A stretch of 64,000 nt of DNA from Pseudomonas knackmussii B13 (lineage in GTDB: Bacteria > Pseudomonadota > Gammaproteobacteria > Pseudomonadales > Pseudomonadaceae), in the NCBI RefSeq assembly GCF_000689415.1, contig NZ_HG322950.1, positions 496,001 through 560,000 of the forward strand, in the 5' to 3' direction. Under the pieces are notes generated by a model, which saw only the letters and a list, made by a program, of their open reading frames with translations, made no database searches and had not been told where the DNA came from. Positions 52,664 through 60,906 of the stretch are shown here, in pieces. Within the stretch, counting starts at the first letter, position 1. Every line of letters starts with the position of its first letter. A program made the translations under genes and the position numbers.

Positions 52664-52897
52664 ATGGAAATCTCCGGTAACGCATTCAGCACCGGTCTGC
52701 AGGGTCTGAACAGAAGCCTGCAGCAGGTCGACCGTGCTGCGTCCCGGGTCGCCGCGCAGCCGGCTGCTTCCAGCGGCGATGACCTGACCGCGCCGCTCGT
52801 CGATATGCAACAGGCCAAGTACGCCGCCCTGGCCAACAGCCGCACCCTGCAGGTGGCTGACCAGACCCTCGGGACGCTGATCGACATCAGCGTCTGA
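52664..52897 (+). CDS. Small protein resembling a flagellar-rod C-terminal segment
   Basis: The 77-residue protein begins MEISGNAFSTGLQGLNRSLQQVDRAAS, similar to the N-terminal helix of flagellar rod proteins, and ends LVDMQQAKYAALANSRTLQVADQTLGTLIDI, similar to their C-terminal V-x-M...Q...A-N...T-A-D...L motif. The middle is short and Ser/Ala-rich. It looks like a minimal helical hairpin of a FlgC/FlgG-type protein without the beta domain. No flagellar genes are near. A GTG at 52655 is an alternative start. Confidence 0.65.
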   Translation: MEISGNAFSTGLQGLNRSLQQVDRAASRVAAQPAASSGDDLTAPLVDMQQAKYAALANSRTLQVADQTLGTLIDISV

Positions 52898-53061
52898 CGT
52901 TTCGTAGCCCTTCAGAATCTCCCTTCAGTAATTTCTGCATTTCGGTAGGCCACTCGCTTACCGAGGCCCTTGCCCTGCGCTTTACTTGTTTCTCAGAAAC
53001 CCTTGCCGGGCGGCGCTCTGACGCGCGCTCGCGAGCGTGACCGGGTGGTCGGTCTGCGCGC

Positions 53062-53090
53062 TTGACAAGGTTTTGGCGTAAACGTATGTT
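53062..53090 (+). promoter_or_regulatory. Sigma70 promoter of the acyl-CoA dehydrogenase gene
   Basis: TTGACA (53062-53067) with a 17-base spacer to TATGTT (53085-53090). The expected start is near 53097, inside the adjacent palindrome. Confidence 0.7.
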
Positions 53091-53106
53091 TCAAACGCCT
53101 GTTTGA
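53091..53106. promoter_or_regulatory. PsrA-type operator
   Basis: TCAAACGCCTGTTTGA is a 16-bp palindrome with the PsrA format (C/G)AAAC-N2-4-GTTT(G/C). It covers the predicted transcription start. PsrA is the long-chain-fatty-acid-responsive TetR repressor of beta-oxidation genes in Pseudomonas, so placement ahead of an acyl-CoA dehydrogenase is as expected. Confidence 0.65.
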
Positions 53107-53213
53107 GAGTCGGGGCGCGGACGCGCATCGACTGGGCGGCCGGGAACGCTCCCGCACAGCGACCGAACGAGCGGTCGCCCATTAACCAGAACCCTTCGTA
53201 GAGGTTTACCGCT

Positions 53214-55019
53214 ATGCCTGATTACAAGGCCCCCTTGCGTGATATCCGTTTCGTTCGCGACGAGCTGCTGGGCTACGAAGCGCACTACCAGAACCTGCCG
53301 GGCGCCCAGGACGCCACGCCGGACATGGTGAATGCCATCCTCGAAGAGGGTGCCAAGTTCTGCGAACAAGTGATCGCTCCGCTGAACCGCGTCGGCGACC
53401 TGGAAGGCTGCCAGTGGAGCCCGGAAGGCGTTAAGACCCCGACCGGCTTCAAAGAGGCCTACAAGCAGTTCGTCGAAGGCGGCTGGCCGAGCCTGGCCCA
53501 CGACGTCGAGCACGGCGGCCAGGGCCTGCCGGAGTCCCTGGGCATGGCCATCAGCGAGATGGTCGGCCAAGCCAACTGGTCCTGGGGCATGTACCCGGGC
53601 CTGTCCCACGGTGCCATGAACACCCTGCACGCCCACGGCACTCCCGAGCAGCAGCAGACCTACCTGACCAAACTGGTTTCCGGCGAATGGACCGGCACCA
53701 TGTGCCTGACCGAGCCGCATTGCGGCACCGACCTGGGCATGCTGCGCACCAAGGCCGAGCCTCAGGCTGACGGCACCTACAAGGTCACCGGCACCAAGAT
53801 CTTCATCTCCGCTGGTGAACACGACATGGCCGACAACATCGTCCACATCGTGCTGGCCCGCCTGCCCGACGCCCCGCAAGGCACCAAGGGCATCTCGCTG
53901 TTCATCGTGCCGAAGTTCCTGCCCAACGCCGAAGGCGGCGTAGGTGAGCGCAACGCCGTTTCCTGTGGCTCGCTCGAACACAAGATGGGCATCCACGGCA
54001 ACGCTACCTGCGTGATGAACTTCGACGCCGCTACCGGCTTCCTGATCGGCCCGCCGAACAAGGGCCTGAACTGCATGTTCACCTTCATGAACACCGCTCG
54101 CCTGGGTACCGCGCTGCAAGGCCTGGCCCACGCCGAAATCGGTTTCCAGGGTGGCATCGCCTACGCTCGCGAGCGTCTGCAAATGCGTTCGCTGACTGGC
54201 CCGAAAGCCCCGGAAAAGGCCGCCGACCCGATCATCGTGCATCCGGACGTGCGCCGCATGCTGCTGACCATGAAGGCCTTCGCCGAAGGCAACCGCGCCA
54301 TGCTGTACTTCGCTGCCAAGCAGGTCGACATCGTGCAGCGCAGCCAGGACGAAGAGCAGAAGAAAGCCGCCGATGCGATGCTGGCCTTCCTCACGCCGAT
54401 CGCCAAGGCGTTCATGACCGAAGTCGGTTTCGAAGCCGCCAACCATGGCGTGCAGATCTTCGGTGGCCACGGCTTCATCGCCGAGCACGGCATGGAGCAG
54501 AACGTGCGTGACAGCCGTATCTCCTGCCTGTACGAAGGCACCACCGGCGTCCAGGCGCTGGACCTGCTGGGCCGCAAGATCCTGATGACCCAGGGCGAGG
54601 CGCTCAAGGGCTTCACCAAGATCGTGCACAAGTTCTGCCAGGCCAACGAAGGCAACGAAGCCGTCAAGGAATTCGTCGCACCGCTGGCTGCGCTGAACAA
54701 GGAGTGGGGCGAGCTGACCATGAAGGTCGGCATGGCTGCCATGAAGGATCGCGAGGAAGTCGGTGCCGCTTCGGTCGACTACCTGATGTACTCCGGCTAC
54801 GCCTGCCTGGCCTACTTCTGGGCCGACATGGCGCGCCTGGCTGCCGAGAAACTGGCTGCCGGCACCAGCGAAGTCGCCTTCTACGAGGCCAAGCTGAAGA
54901 CCGCGCGCTTCTACTTCCAGCGCATCCTGCCGCGTACCCGCGCGCATGTCGGTTCCATGCTGTCCGGCGCCAGCAACCTGATGGACCTGGCCGAGGAAGA
55001 TTTCGCCCTCGGTTACTGA
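53214..55019 (+). CDS. Acyl-CoA dehydrogenase, 600-residue type (first of three)
   Basis: The 601-residue flavoenzyme catalyses the first oxidation of beta-oxidation. It starts MPDYKAPLRDIRFVRDEL, has the FAD/substrate blocks TGTMCLTEPHCGTDLGML and GTKIFISAGEHDM, and the catalytic base glutamate in LYEGTTGVQALDLLGRK. The C-terminal 170 residues include the extra acetyl-CoA-dehydrogenase-like domain that sets this long group apart from the 380-residue enzymes. It is preceded by a PsrA-type operator and followed by a terminator. It is about 70% like the next two copies in the motif blocks. Confidence 0.93.
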   Translation: MPDYKAPLRDIRFVRDELLGYEAHYQNLPGAQDATPDMVNAILEEGAKFCEQVIAPLNRVGDLEGCQWSPEGVKTPTGFKEAYKQFVEGGWPSLAHDVEHGGQGLPESLGMAISEMVGQANWSWGMYPGLSHGAMNTLHAHGTPEQQQTYLTKLVSGEWTGTMCLTEPHCGTDLGMLRTKAEPQADGTYKVTGTKIFISAGEHDMADNIVHIVLARLPDAPQGTKGISLFIVPKFLPNAEGGVGERNAVSCGSLEHKMGIHGNATCVMNFDAATGFLIGPPNKGLNCMFTFMNTARLGTALQGLAHAEIGFQGGIAYARERLQMRSLTGPKAPEKAADPIIVHPDVRRMLLTMKAFAEGNRAMLYFAAKQVDIVQRSQDEEQKKAADAMLAFLTPIAKAFMTEVGFEAANHGVQIFGGHGFIAEHGMEQNVRDSRISCLYEGTTGVQALDLLGRKILMTQGEALKGFTKIVHKFCQANEGNEAVKEFVAPLAALNKEWGELTMKVGMAAMKDREEVGAASVDYLMYSGYACLAYFWADMARLAAEKLAAGTSEVAFYEAKLKTARFYFQRILPRTRAHVGSMLSGASNLMDLAEEDFALGY

Positions 55020-55056
55020 TGGCTAGGCCGGGGCGACCCGGCCTCTCCCCAGTGCA

Positions 55057-55082
55057 AAAGCCCGCCTCCGGCGGGCTTTTTT
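55057..55082 (+). terminator. Terminator of the first acyl-CoA dehydrogenase gene
   Basis: GCCCGCC and GGCGGGC arms with a three-base loop, AAAA before and TTTTTT after. Confidence 0.88.
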
Positions 55083-55179
55083 GTGCGCCCCGACAAGCAG
55101 TGCAAGCGATTAAATGCCATCATTGGGCCACTTTGCCGCGCGCCCGCGAAGAGGCGTCGGCCCACTCCTGGATTCCTTC

Positions 55180-56460
55180 GTGCTCGCACTTGCCCGTTAC
55201 CGGCCCAGTCATTTTCTCGCGCCCTTGCTGTTCCTGCCGGCAGGCCTGGTTGCGGGCTCCTTGCCGGCGATGAACGAGTTCTTCTTCTCTTTGTTCAACG
55301 TCCTGCCAACCGTGCTCCTGCTGCTCGGCGGCGCCCTCTGCCTGATCTACGGACGGCAGCGCCAGCTGTTCATGCTGGCGGTGGTGTACATCGGCTACTT
55401 CCTGCTCGACACGCAGGTCGATTTCTACCGCGATACGGGAGCGCCGCGCGCCGATGCGCCGCAGGTCTATCACCTGGTCTGCCTGTTGTTGCCGCTGCTC
55501 TACGGGCTGTATGGCATCTGGCAGGAGCGTACCCACCTGCTGCAGGACATGTTCGCCCGCGGCGCCGTGCTGGCGGCTGTCGCCGCACTGGCCACCGGGC
55601 TGTCGCGCAGCTTTCCCCAGGGTTTGCTCGACCTGGTCAGCAGCGTCTACTGGCCGTCCCTGCAGGTCCACTGGATGGTCCTGGCGCAGCTGTCGTACCT
55701 GGCGTTCCTGCTGGCCTTCGGCTTACTGCTGACCAGCTATCTGCGCCAGCCAAGGCCGTTGCATGCCGCGCAGTTGCTCGGTCTGTTCGGCCTGTTGTGG
55801 ATGCTGCCCAAGGTCTTCCTGTTGCCCTACGCGCTGCACGCGATGAGCAGCCTGGTGATGTTCAACCTCACCGCGGCGGTGGCCCACGAGGCCTACCTGA
55901 TGGCCTTCCGCGATGAACTCACCGGCTTGCCCGGACGCCGCGCGCTCAACGAGCGCTTCCAGCGCCTCGGCCAGCAGTACGTGCTGGCGATGGTCGACGT
56001 CGACCACTTCAAGCGCTGCAACGACACCTATGGCCACGACGTCGGCGACCAGGTGCTGCGCATGGTCGCCAGCCGCCTGCGCAAGATCGGCGGGGGGGGG
56101 GAGGGGTATCGCTACGGTGGCGAGGAATTCACCCTGGTCTTCCCGGGCAAGTCGATGGAAGCCTGCCTGCCGCACCTGGAAGACATTCGCCAGATGATCG
56201 AGGGCTACGCCATGCAACTGCGCGACCGTGGTTCGCGCCCCGGCGACGACCGCCAGGGCCGCAGCCAGCGGCGCGGGCAGAGCAGCCAGGCGATCAGCGT
56301 GACCATCAGCATCGGAGTGGCCGAACGCGACGCCGAACAGCGCACCCCGGAGGAGGTGGTCAAGTCTGCCGACCAGGCGCTCTATGCGGCCAAGAGCGGC
56401 GGCCGCAACCGCGTCTCGGTGCACGGCAAGAGCCGTCGCGGCGCGGTGCGCACGGCCTGA
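55180..56460 (+). CDS. Membrane GGDEF diguanylate cyclase with a G10 tract
   Basis: The protein has seven to eight N-terminal membrane helices (about 1-230), then a GGDEF domain (about 250-420): DELTGLPGRRALNERFQRL, VDVDHFKRCNDTYGHDVGDQVLR, the active-site loop RYGGEEF and AERDAEQRTPEEVVKSADQALYAAK. It should make c-di-GMP. The codons for GGGG just before YRYGGEEF form a run of ten G (56092-56101), which could slip. Start is uncertain: GTG 55180 gives a membrane-first protein; ATG 55114 would add 22 polar residues; ATG 55270 would trim one helix. Confidence 0.87.
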   Translation: MLALARYRPSHFLAPLLFLPAGLVAGSLPAMNEFFFSLFNVLPTVLLLLGGALCLIYGRQRQLFMLAVVYIGYFLLDTQVDFYRDTGAPRADAPQVYHLVCLLLPLLYGLYGIWQERTHLLQDMFARGAVLAAVAALATGLSRSFPQGLLDLVSSVYWPSLQVHWMVLAQLSYLAFLLAFGLLLTSYLRQPRPLHAAQLLGLFGLLWMLPKVFLLPYALHAMSSLVMFNLTAAVAHEAYLMAFRDELTGLPGRRALNERFQRLGQQYVLAMVDVDHFKRCNDTYGHDVGDQVLRMVASRLRKIGGGGEGYRYGGEEFTLVFPGKSMEACLPHLEDIRQMIEGYAMQLRDRGSRPGDDRQGRSQRRGQSSQAISVTISIGVAERDAEQRTPEEVVKSADQALYAAKSGGRNRVSVHGKSRRGAVRTA

Positions 56461-56582
56461 TGCGGCGGCGGGTTATGGTCGCGCATTCATCGCATGCAGG
56501 GTGATTGCCTGTAGTTTCCGGAGCACAGTAGGTTCAGACCTTTCGCGCGCCGTTCTGGCGCGGTACCGACTGGAGAACTGCC

Positions 56583-58379
56583 ATGCCCGATTACAAGGCC
56601 CCCCTGCGTGATGTGCGTTTCCTGATCGACGAAGTCTTCGATTTCGCCGGCGGCTACCAGGCGCTGGGCGCGACCGATGCCAGTCCGGACATGGTTTCGG
56701 CGATCCTCGAAGAGGGCGCCAAGTTCTGCGAGCAGGTGCTGGCGCCGCTCAATCGCTCCGGCGACGAAGAGGGCTGCCACTTCGACAACGGCGTGGTGAC
56801 CACGCCCAAGGGCTTCAAGGAAGCCTATGCGCAGTACGTCGAAGGTGGCTGGAACGGCGTGTCCGCCGACCCCGAATACGGTGGCCAGGGCCTGCCGCCG
56901 TCGCTCGGCCTGCTGGTCAGCGAGATGATCGGCGCCTCCAACTGCTCCTGGGGCATGTACCCGGGCCTGACCCGCGGCGCCATGGCCGCCATCCACGCCC
57001 ACGGCACCGCCGAGCAGAAGAACGCCTACCTGCCGCGCATGACCGCCGGCACCTGGACCGGCACCATGTGCCTGACCGAGCCGCACTGCGGCACCGACCT
57101 CGGCATCATCAAGACCCGCGCCGTGCCCAATGCCGACGGCAGCTACGCGATCAGCGGCACCAAGATCTTCATTTCCGCCGGCGAGCACGACATGAGCGAG
57201 AACATCATCCACCTGGTGCTCGCCAAGCTGCCCGACGCGCCGGCCGGCACCAAGGGCATCTCGCTGTTCATCGTGCCGAAGTTCACCCTCGATGCCGCCG
57301 GCGAGGCCGGTGCGCGCAATGCCGTCTCCTGCGGCTCCATCGAGCACAAGATGGGCATCAAGGCCTCGGCCACCTGCGTGATGAACTTCGACGGCGCCAC
57401 CGGCTACCTGATCGGCGAGGCCAACAAGGGCCTGGCCTGCATGTTCACCATGATGAACCACGCGCGCCTGGGCACCGGGATGCAGGGCCTGTGCCTCGGC
57501 GAGACCAGCTACCAGGGCGCCGTGAAATACGCCCGCGACCGGCTGCAGATGCGCGCCCTGACCGGTCCGAAGGCGCCGGACAAACCGGCCGACCCGATCA
57601 TCGTCCACCCGGACGTGCGCCGCATGCTGCTGACCATGAAGGCGTTCAACGAAGGCAACCGCGCGCTGGCCTACTTCACCGCGCAGCTGCTGGACGTCGA
57701 GCACCTCGCCGAAAGCGCCGAAGAACGCGAGCAGGCGGCCAACCTGCTGGCCTTCCTCACCCCGATCTGCAAGGCCTTCATGACCGAGACCGGCCTGGAA
57801 GCCACCAACCTGGGCATGCAGGTGTTCGGCGGCCACGGCTTCATCCGCGAGTGGGGCATGGAGCAGCTGGTTCGGGACTGCCGCATCGCCCCGATCTACG
57901 AAGGCACCAATGGCATCCAGGCCCTCGACCTGCTCGGCCGCAAGGTGCTCGGCAGCCAGGGCAAGCTGCTGATGGGCTTCACCAAGCTGGTCCACAAGCT
58001 CTGCCAGGAACACGCCGAACACCCGCAGCTGAAGGCCCAGGTGGCGCAGCTCGCAGCGCTGAACAAGCAGTGGGGCGAGCTGACCCAGAAAGTCGGCATG
58101 GCGGCGATGAAGAACCCCGACGAAGTCGGCGCCGCGGCCGTGGACTACCTGATGTTCTCCGGCTACATCACCCTCGGCTACTTCTGGCTGCGCATGGCCC
58201 TCGTCGCCCAGCAGAAGCTGGAGGCGGGCAACGGCGAAGCGGATTTCTACCAGGCCAAGCTGGCCACTGCTGACTTCTACTTCGCCCGCCTGCTGCCGCG
58301 CGCCGCAGCGCACAAGGCGGCTGTGGAGGCCGGTGGCGAAAGCCTTATGCGCCTGTCTGCCGAGCAGTTCGCGCTCTAA
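56583..58379 (+). CDS. Acyl-CoA dehydrogenase, 600-residue type (second of three)
   Basis: The 598-residue paralogue begins MPDYKAPLRDVRFLIDEVFDF and shares TGTMCLTEPHCGTDLGI, GTKIFISAGEHDM and the catalytic IYEGTNGIQALDLLGRK with its neighbours. Its coding DNA is extremely GC-rich at third positions, as in highly expressed genes here. It is separated from the cyclase by 122 bases with no clear operator. A strong hairpin follows. Confidence 0.93.
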   Translation: MPDYKAPLRDVRFLIDEVFDFAGGYQALGATDASPDMVSAILEEGAKFCEQVLAPLNRSGDEEGCHFDNGVVTTPKGFKEAYAQYVEGGWNGVSADPEYGGQGLPPSLGLLVSEMIGASNCSWGMYPGLTRGAMAAIHAHGTAEQKNAYLPRMTAGTWTGTMCLTEPHCGTDLGIIKTRAVPNADGSYAISGTKIFISAGEHDMSENIIHLVLAKLPDAPAGTKGISLFIVPKFTLDAAGEAGARNAVSCGSIEHKMGIKASATCVMNFDGATGYLIGEANKGLACMFTMMNHARLGTGMQGLCLGETSYQGAVKYARDRLQMRALTGPKAPDKPADPIIVHPDVRRMLLTMKAFNEGNRALAYFTAQLLDVEHLAESAEEREQAANLLAFLTPICKAFMTETGLEATNLGMQVFGGHGFIREWGMEQLVRDCRIAPIYEGTNGIQALDLLGRKVLGSQGKLLMGFTKLVHKLCQEHAEHPQLKAQVAQLAALNKQWGELTQKVGMAAMKNPDEVGAAAVDYLMFSGYITLGYFWLRMALVAQQKLEAGNGEADFYQAKLATADFYFARLLPRAAAHKAAVEAGGESLMRLSAEQFAL

Positions 58380-58397
58380 GGCGTCAGCGCATTCCCG

Positions 58398-58430
58398 ACA
58401 GGCCCCCGCTGATACCGGGGGCCTGTTCGT
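58398..58430 (+). terminator. Hairpin after the second acyl-CoA dehydrogenase gene
   Basis: ACAGGCCCCCG and CGGGGGCCTGT form a perfect 11-bp stem with a seven-base loop; the tail TCGTTC has few T, so termination may be partial. Confidence 0.7.
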
Positions 58431-58603
58431 TCCTGCATTTTGCAGTGCACAATTTTGTGACTGGAATTAGATAAATGGTCATATCATGGCGCTACAAACC
58501 TGAAGCGGTGTTGGAGTAGACTCCGGCAGCGCACCATTGCGTACGAATCATCCCGTTTTTGCTGGCTGCCCGTTCAGCCGCTGTTCGCTAGAGGAATCCG
58601 ATC

Positions 58604-60382
58604 GTGGCTGACTACAAAGCACCCCTGCGCGACATGCAGTTCGTCCTCAACGAAGTCTTCGAGGTGGGCAACCTCTGGGCACAACTGCCCGGCCTGGCCG
58701 AGACGGTAGACGTCGAAACCGCCAACGCCATCCTCGAAGAAGCCGGCAAGGTCACCGCGGGCGTGATCGCCCCGCTGAACCGTAGCGGCGACGAAGAAGG
58801 CTGCAGCTGGAGCGCCGAAGGCGTGAAGACCCCGGCCGGCTTCCCCGAGGCCTATCGCACCTACGCCGAAGGCGGCTGGGTGGGCGTGGGCGGCGACCCG
58901 GAATTCGGCGGCATGGGCATGCCCAAGGTGATCGGCGCGCAGGTCGAGGAGATGGTCAACGCGGCCAACCTGTCCTTCGGCCTGTACCCGATGCTGACCG
59001 CCGGCGCTTGCCTGTCGCTGCTCAACCACGCCAGCGAAGCACTCAAGGCCAAGTACCTGCCGAACATGTACGCCGGCACCTGGGCCGGTTCCATGTGCCT
59101 GACCGAACCCCACGCCGGCACCGACCTGGGCATGATCCGCACCAAGGCCGAGCCCCAGGCCGACGGCAGCTACAAGATCAGCGGCACCAAGATATTCATT
59201 ACCGGCGGCGAGCACGACCTGACCGAGAACATCGTCCACCTGGTGCTGGCCAAGCTGCCCGACGCGCCGGCCGGCTCCAAGGGCATCTCGCTGTTCCTGG
59301 TGCCGAAGGTGATGGTCAACGACGACGGCTCGCTCGGTGAGCGCAACGCCGTTTCCTGCGGCTCCATCGAACACAAGATGGGCATCAAGGCGTCCGCCAC
59401 CTGCGTGATGAACTTCGACGGCGCCACCGGCTGGATCGTCGATGCGCCGAACAAGGGCCTGGCGGCCATGTTCACCATGATGAACTACGAGCGCCTGGGC
59501 GTTGGCATCCAGGGCCTGGCGACCGGCGAGCGCTCCTACCAGAGCGCCGTGGAATACGCCCGCGAGCGTATCCAGAGCCGCGCGCCGACCGGCCCGGTAG
59601 CCCAGGACAAAGCCGCCGACCCGATCATCGTCCACCCGGACGTGCGCCGCATGCTGCTGACCATGAAAGCGCTGAACGAGGGCGGTCGCGCCTTCTCCAG
59701 CTATGTCGCCATGCAGCTGGACACCGCCAAGTACAGCGAAGAGCCGGCCACGCGCAAGCGCGCCGAAGAGCTGGTCGCCCTGCTGACTCCGGTGGCCAAG
59801 GCCTTCCTCACCGACATGGGCCTGGAAACCACCGTCCACGGCCAGCAGATCTTCGGCGGCCACGGCTTCATCCGCGAGTGGGGCCAGGAGCAACTGGTGC
59901 GCGATTGCCGCATCACCCAGATCTACGAAGGCACCAACGGCATCCAGGCGCTGGACCTGATGGGCCGCAAGATCGTCGGCAGCGGTGGCGCCTTCGCCAA
60001 GCACTTCACCGACGAGATCCGCGCCTTCACCGCTTCGGCCGCTGCCGAGCTGGCCGAGTTCACCGGCCCGCTGAACGCCGCCGTGCAGAACCTGGAAGAA
60101 CTGACCGCCTGGGTACTGGACCGCGCCAAGGGCAACCCCAACGAGATCGGCGCCGCGTCGGTCGAATACCTGCAGGTCTTCGGCTACACCGCCTACGCCT
60201 ACATGTGGGCGCTGATGGCCCGCGCCTCGCTGGGCAAGGAAGGCCAGGACGAGTTCTACGCCACCAAGCTGGGCACCGCGCGTTTCTACTTCGCCCGCCT
60301 GCTGCCGCGTATCCACTCGCTGAGCGCCTCGGTGAAAGCCGGCAGCGAATCGCTGTACCTGCTGGACGCCGCGCAGTTCTAA
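58604..60382 (+). CDS. Acyl-CoA dehydrogenase, 600-residue type (third of three)
   Basis: The 592-residue paralogue starts at a GTG (58604, MADYKAPLRDMQFVLNEVFE) with TAGAGG upstream. It differs at the substrate pocket block (AGSMCLTEPHAGTDLGMI, Ala for the Cys of the other two) and keeps the catalytic IYEGTNGIQALDLMGRK. GTKIFITGGEHDL is present. Such differences suggest another chain length. The 220-base gap before it contains no PsrA-like palindrome that I can see. A terminator follows. Confidence 0.93.
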   Translation: MADYKAPLRDMQFVLNEVFEVGNLWAQLPGLAETVDVETANAILEEAGKVTAGVIAPLNRSGDEEGCSWSAEGVKTPAGFPEAYRTYAEGGWVGVGGDPEFGGMGMPKVIGAQVEEMVNAANLSFGLYPMLTAGACLSLLNHASEALKAKYLPNMYAGTWAGSMCLTEPHAGTDLGMIRTKAEPQADGSYKISGTKIFITGGEHDLTENIVHLVLAKLPDAPAGSKGISLFLVPKVMVNDDGSLGERNAVSCGSIEHKMGIKASATCVMNFDGATGWIVDAPNKGLAAMFTMMNYERLGVGIQGLATGERSYQSAVEYARERIQSRAPTGPVAQDKAADPIIVHPDVRRMLLTMKALNEGGRAFSSYVAMQLDTAKYSEEPATRKRAEELVALLTPVAKAFLTDMGLETTVHGQQIFGGHGFIREWGQEQLVRDCRITQIYEGTNGIQALDLMGRKIVGSGGAFAKHFTDEIRAFTASAAAELAEFTGPLNAAVQNLEELTAWVLDRAKGNPNEIGAASVEYLQVFGYTAYAYMWALMARASLGKEGQDEFYATKLGTARFYFARLLPRIHSLSASVKAGSESLYLLDAAQF

Positions 60383-60400
60383 GCGAGCGCTGCACGAGAA

Positions 60401-60424
60401 TGCCCCGCCTCGGCGGGGCTTTTT
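60401..60424 (+). terminator. Terminator of the third acyl-CoA dehydrogenase gene
   Basis: GCCCCGCC and GGCGGGGC arms around two to three bases, followed by six T. Confidence 0.88.
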
Positions 60425-60443
60425 CGTTTCAGCGAAATAACAG

Positions 60444-60467
60444 CCTTGTAAGCCTAGGCTTACAAGG
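60444..60467 (+). promoter_or_regulatory. GacA upstream activating sequence of rsmY
   Basis: TGTAAG-CCTAGG-CTTACA (60447-60464) is an exact match to the GacA consensus TGTAAG-N6-CTTACA and lies in a 24-bp perfect palindrome. Its centre is about 68 bases before the predicted rsmY start. Confidence 0.9.
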
Positions 60468-60509
60468 CGCGGTGTCATTTGGCGTCTACCGAGTGCTTGG
60501 TTCGGTGGG

Positions 60510-60515
60510 TAATCT
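60510..60515 (+). promoter_or_regulatory. -10 element of rsmY
   Basis: TAATCT lies eight bases before the first base of the predicted RNA. No good -35 is visible, as expected for a GacA-activated promoter. Confidence 0.55.
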
Positions 60516-60523
60516 AACAACCA

Positions 60524-60648
60524 GTCAGGACATTGCGCAGGAAGCGCCAACGACAAAACGGAAAGAAAGGGATTCCACCACGGATGGTGGCCAGCACGGA
60601 CGTCAGGATATCGGTCTGCAAAACCCCGCCCGCAAGGCGGGGTTTTTC
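60524..60648 (+). ncRNA. rsmY: RsmY small regulatory RNA
   Basis: The RNA begins GTCAGGACATTGCGCAGG, which I recognise as the 5' end of Pseudomonas RsmY, and would be about 124 nt, as in P. aeruginosa. Seven GGA motifs lie at 60528, 60540, 60560, 60570, 60582, 60598 and 60606, several in hairpin loops, where RsmA/CsrA dimers bind and are sequestered. It ends in an intrinsic terminator (CCCCGCC, CGCAA, GGCGGGG, TTTTT). The GacA box upstream ties it to the GacS/GacA cascade. Confidence 0.92.
60624..60647 (+). terminator. Intrinsic terminator of rsmY
   Basis: CCCCGCC (60624-60630) and GGCGGGG (60636-60642) with a five-base loop, then TTTTT. Confidence 0.9.
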
Positions 60649-60749
60649 TTTGCCTGCGATTTTTGCGGGCTGTTTTCTACGGGCGCAAATGACTTTTTGG
60701 GCCATTCCCCTTCGGGCCAGCGCAAGCGCTGTTCGCGATAGAGCCGCGT

Positions 60750-60822
60750 CCCGCGTTCGCGGGAGTGACGGGGTAAGGGGCTTGCTTCTTATCGTCTTCC
60801 CCGCCGCGAACGCGGGGACCCA
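60750..60822. repeat. Second copy of the CCCGCGTTCGCGGG...GTGACG palindromic repeat
   Basis: CCCGCGTTCGCGGGAGTGAC and the inverse part ending CGCGAACGCGGGGACCCAG flank a spacer of about 30 bases. It matches the copy at 44168-44226, including the trailing ACCCAG. Confidence 0.7.
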
Positions 60823-60830
60823 GAAGTAAC

Positions 60831-60898
60831 GTAGGAGCGGACCTTGTCCGCGATAGCCGGAATTCCGGGCGCGGTTCGTGGATGAGATCCACTCCTAC
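60831..60898. repeat. REP doublet, GGACCTTGTCCGCG type
   Basis: GTAGGAGCGGACCTTGTCC... (60831-60858) and ...GGATGAGATCCACTCCTAC (60873-60898) form an inverted pair next to the LysR gene's stop. Same subtype as 2629-2700. Confidence 0.75.
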
Positions 60899-60906
60899 AA
60901 AAAGCC

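Larger units (their letters stand above)
52898..53213. other. Gene-free stretch ahead of the first acyl-CoA dehydrogenase
   Basis: This 316-base gap holds a strong promoter (53062-53090) and a PsrA-type operator (53091-53106). The left part (52898-53040) shows nothing I can name. The frame 52982-53182 on the minus strand lacks any family character. Confidence 0.6.

Noticed and set aside
53091..54947. 618-codon minus-strand open frame over the first acyl-CoA dehydrogenase
   Set aside because: Antisense shadow; similar long frames appear opposite the second and third copies (56487-58313 and 58574-60556).
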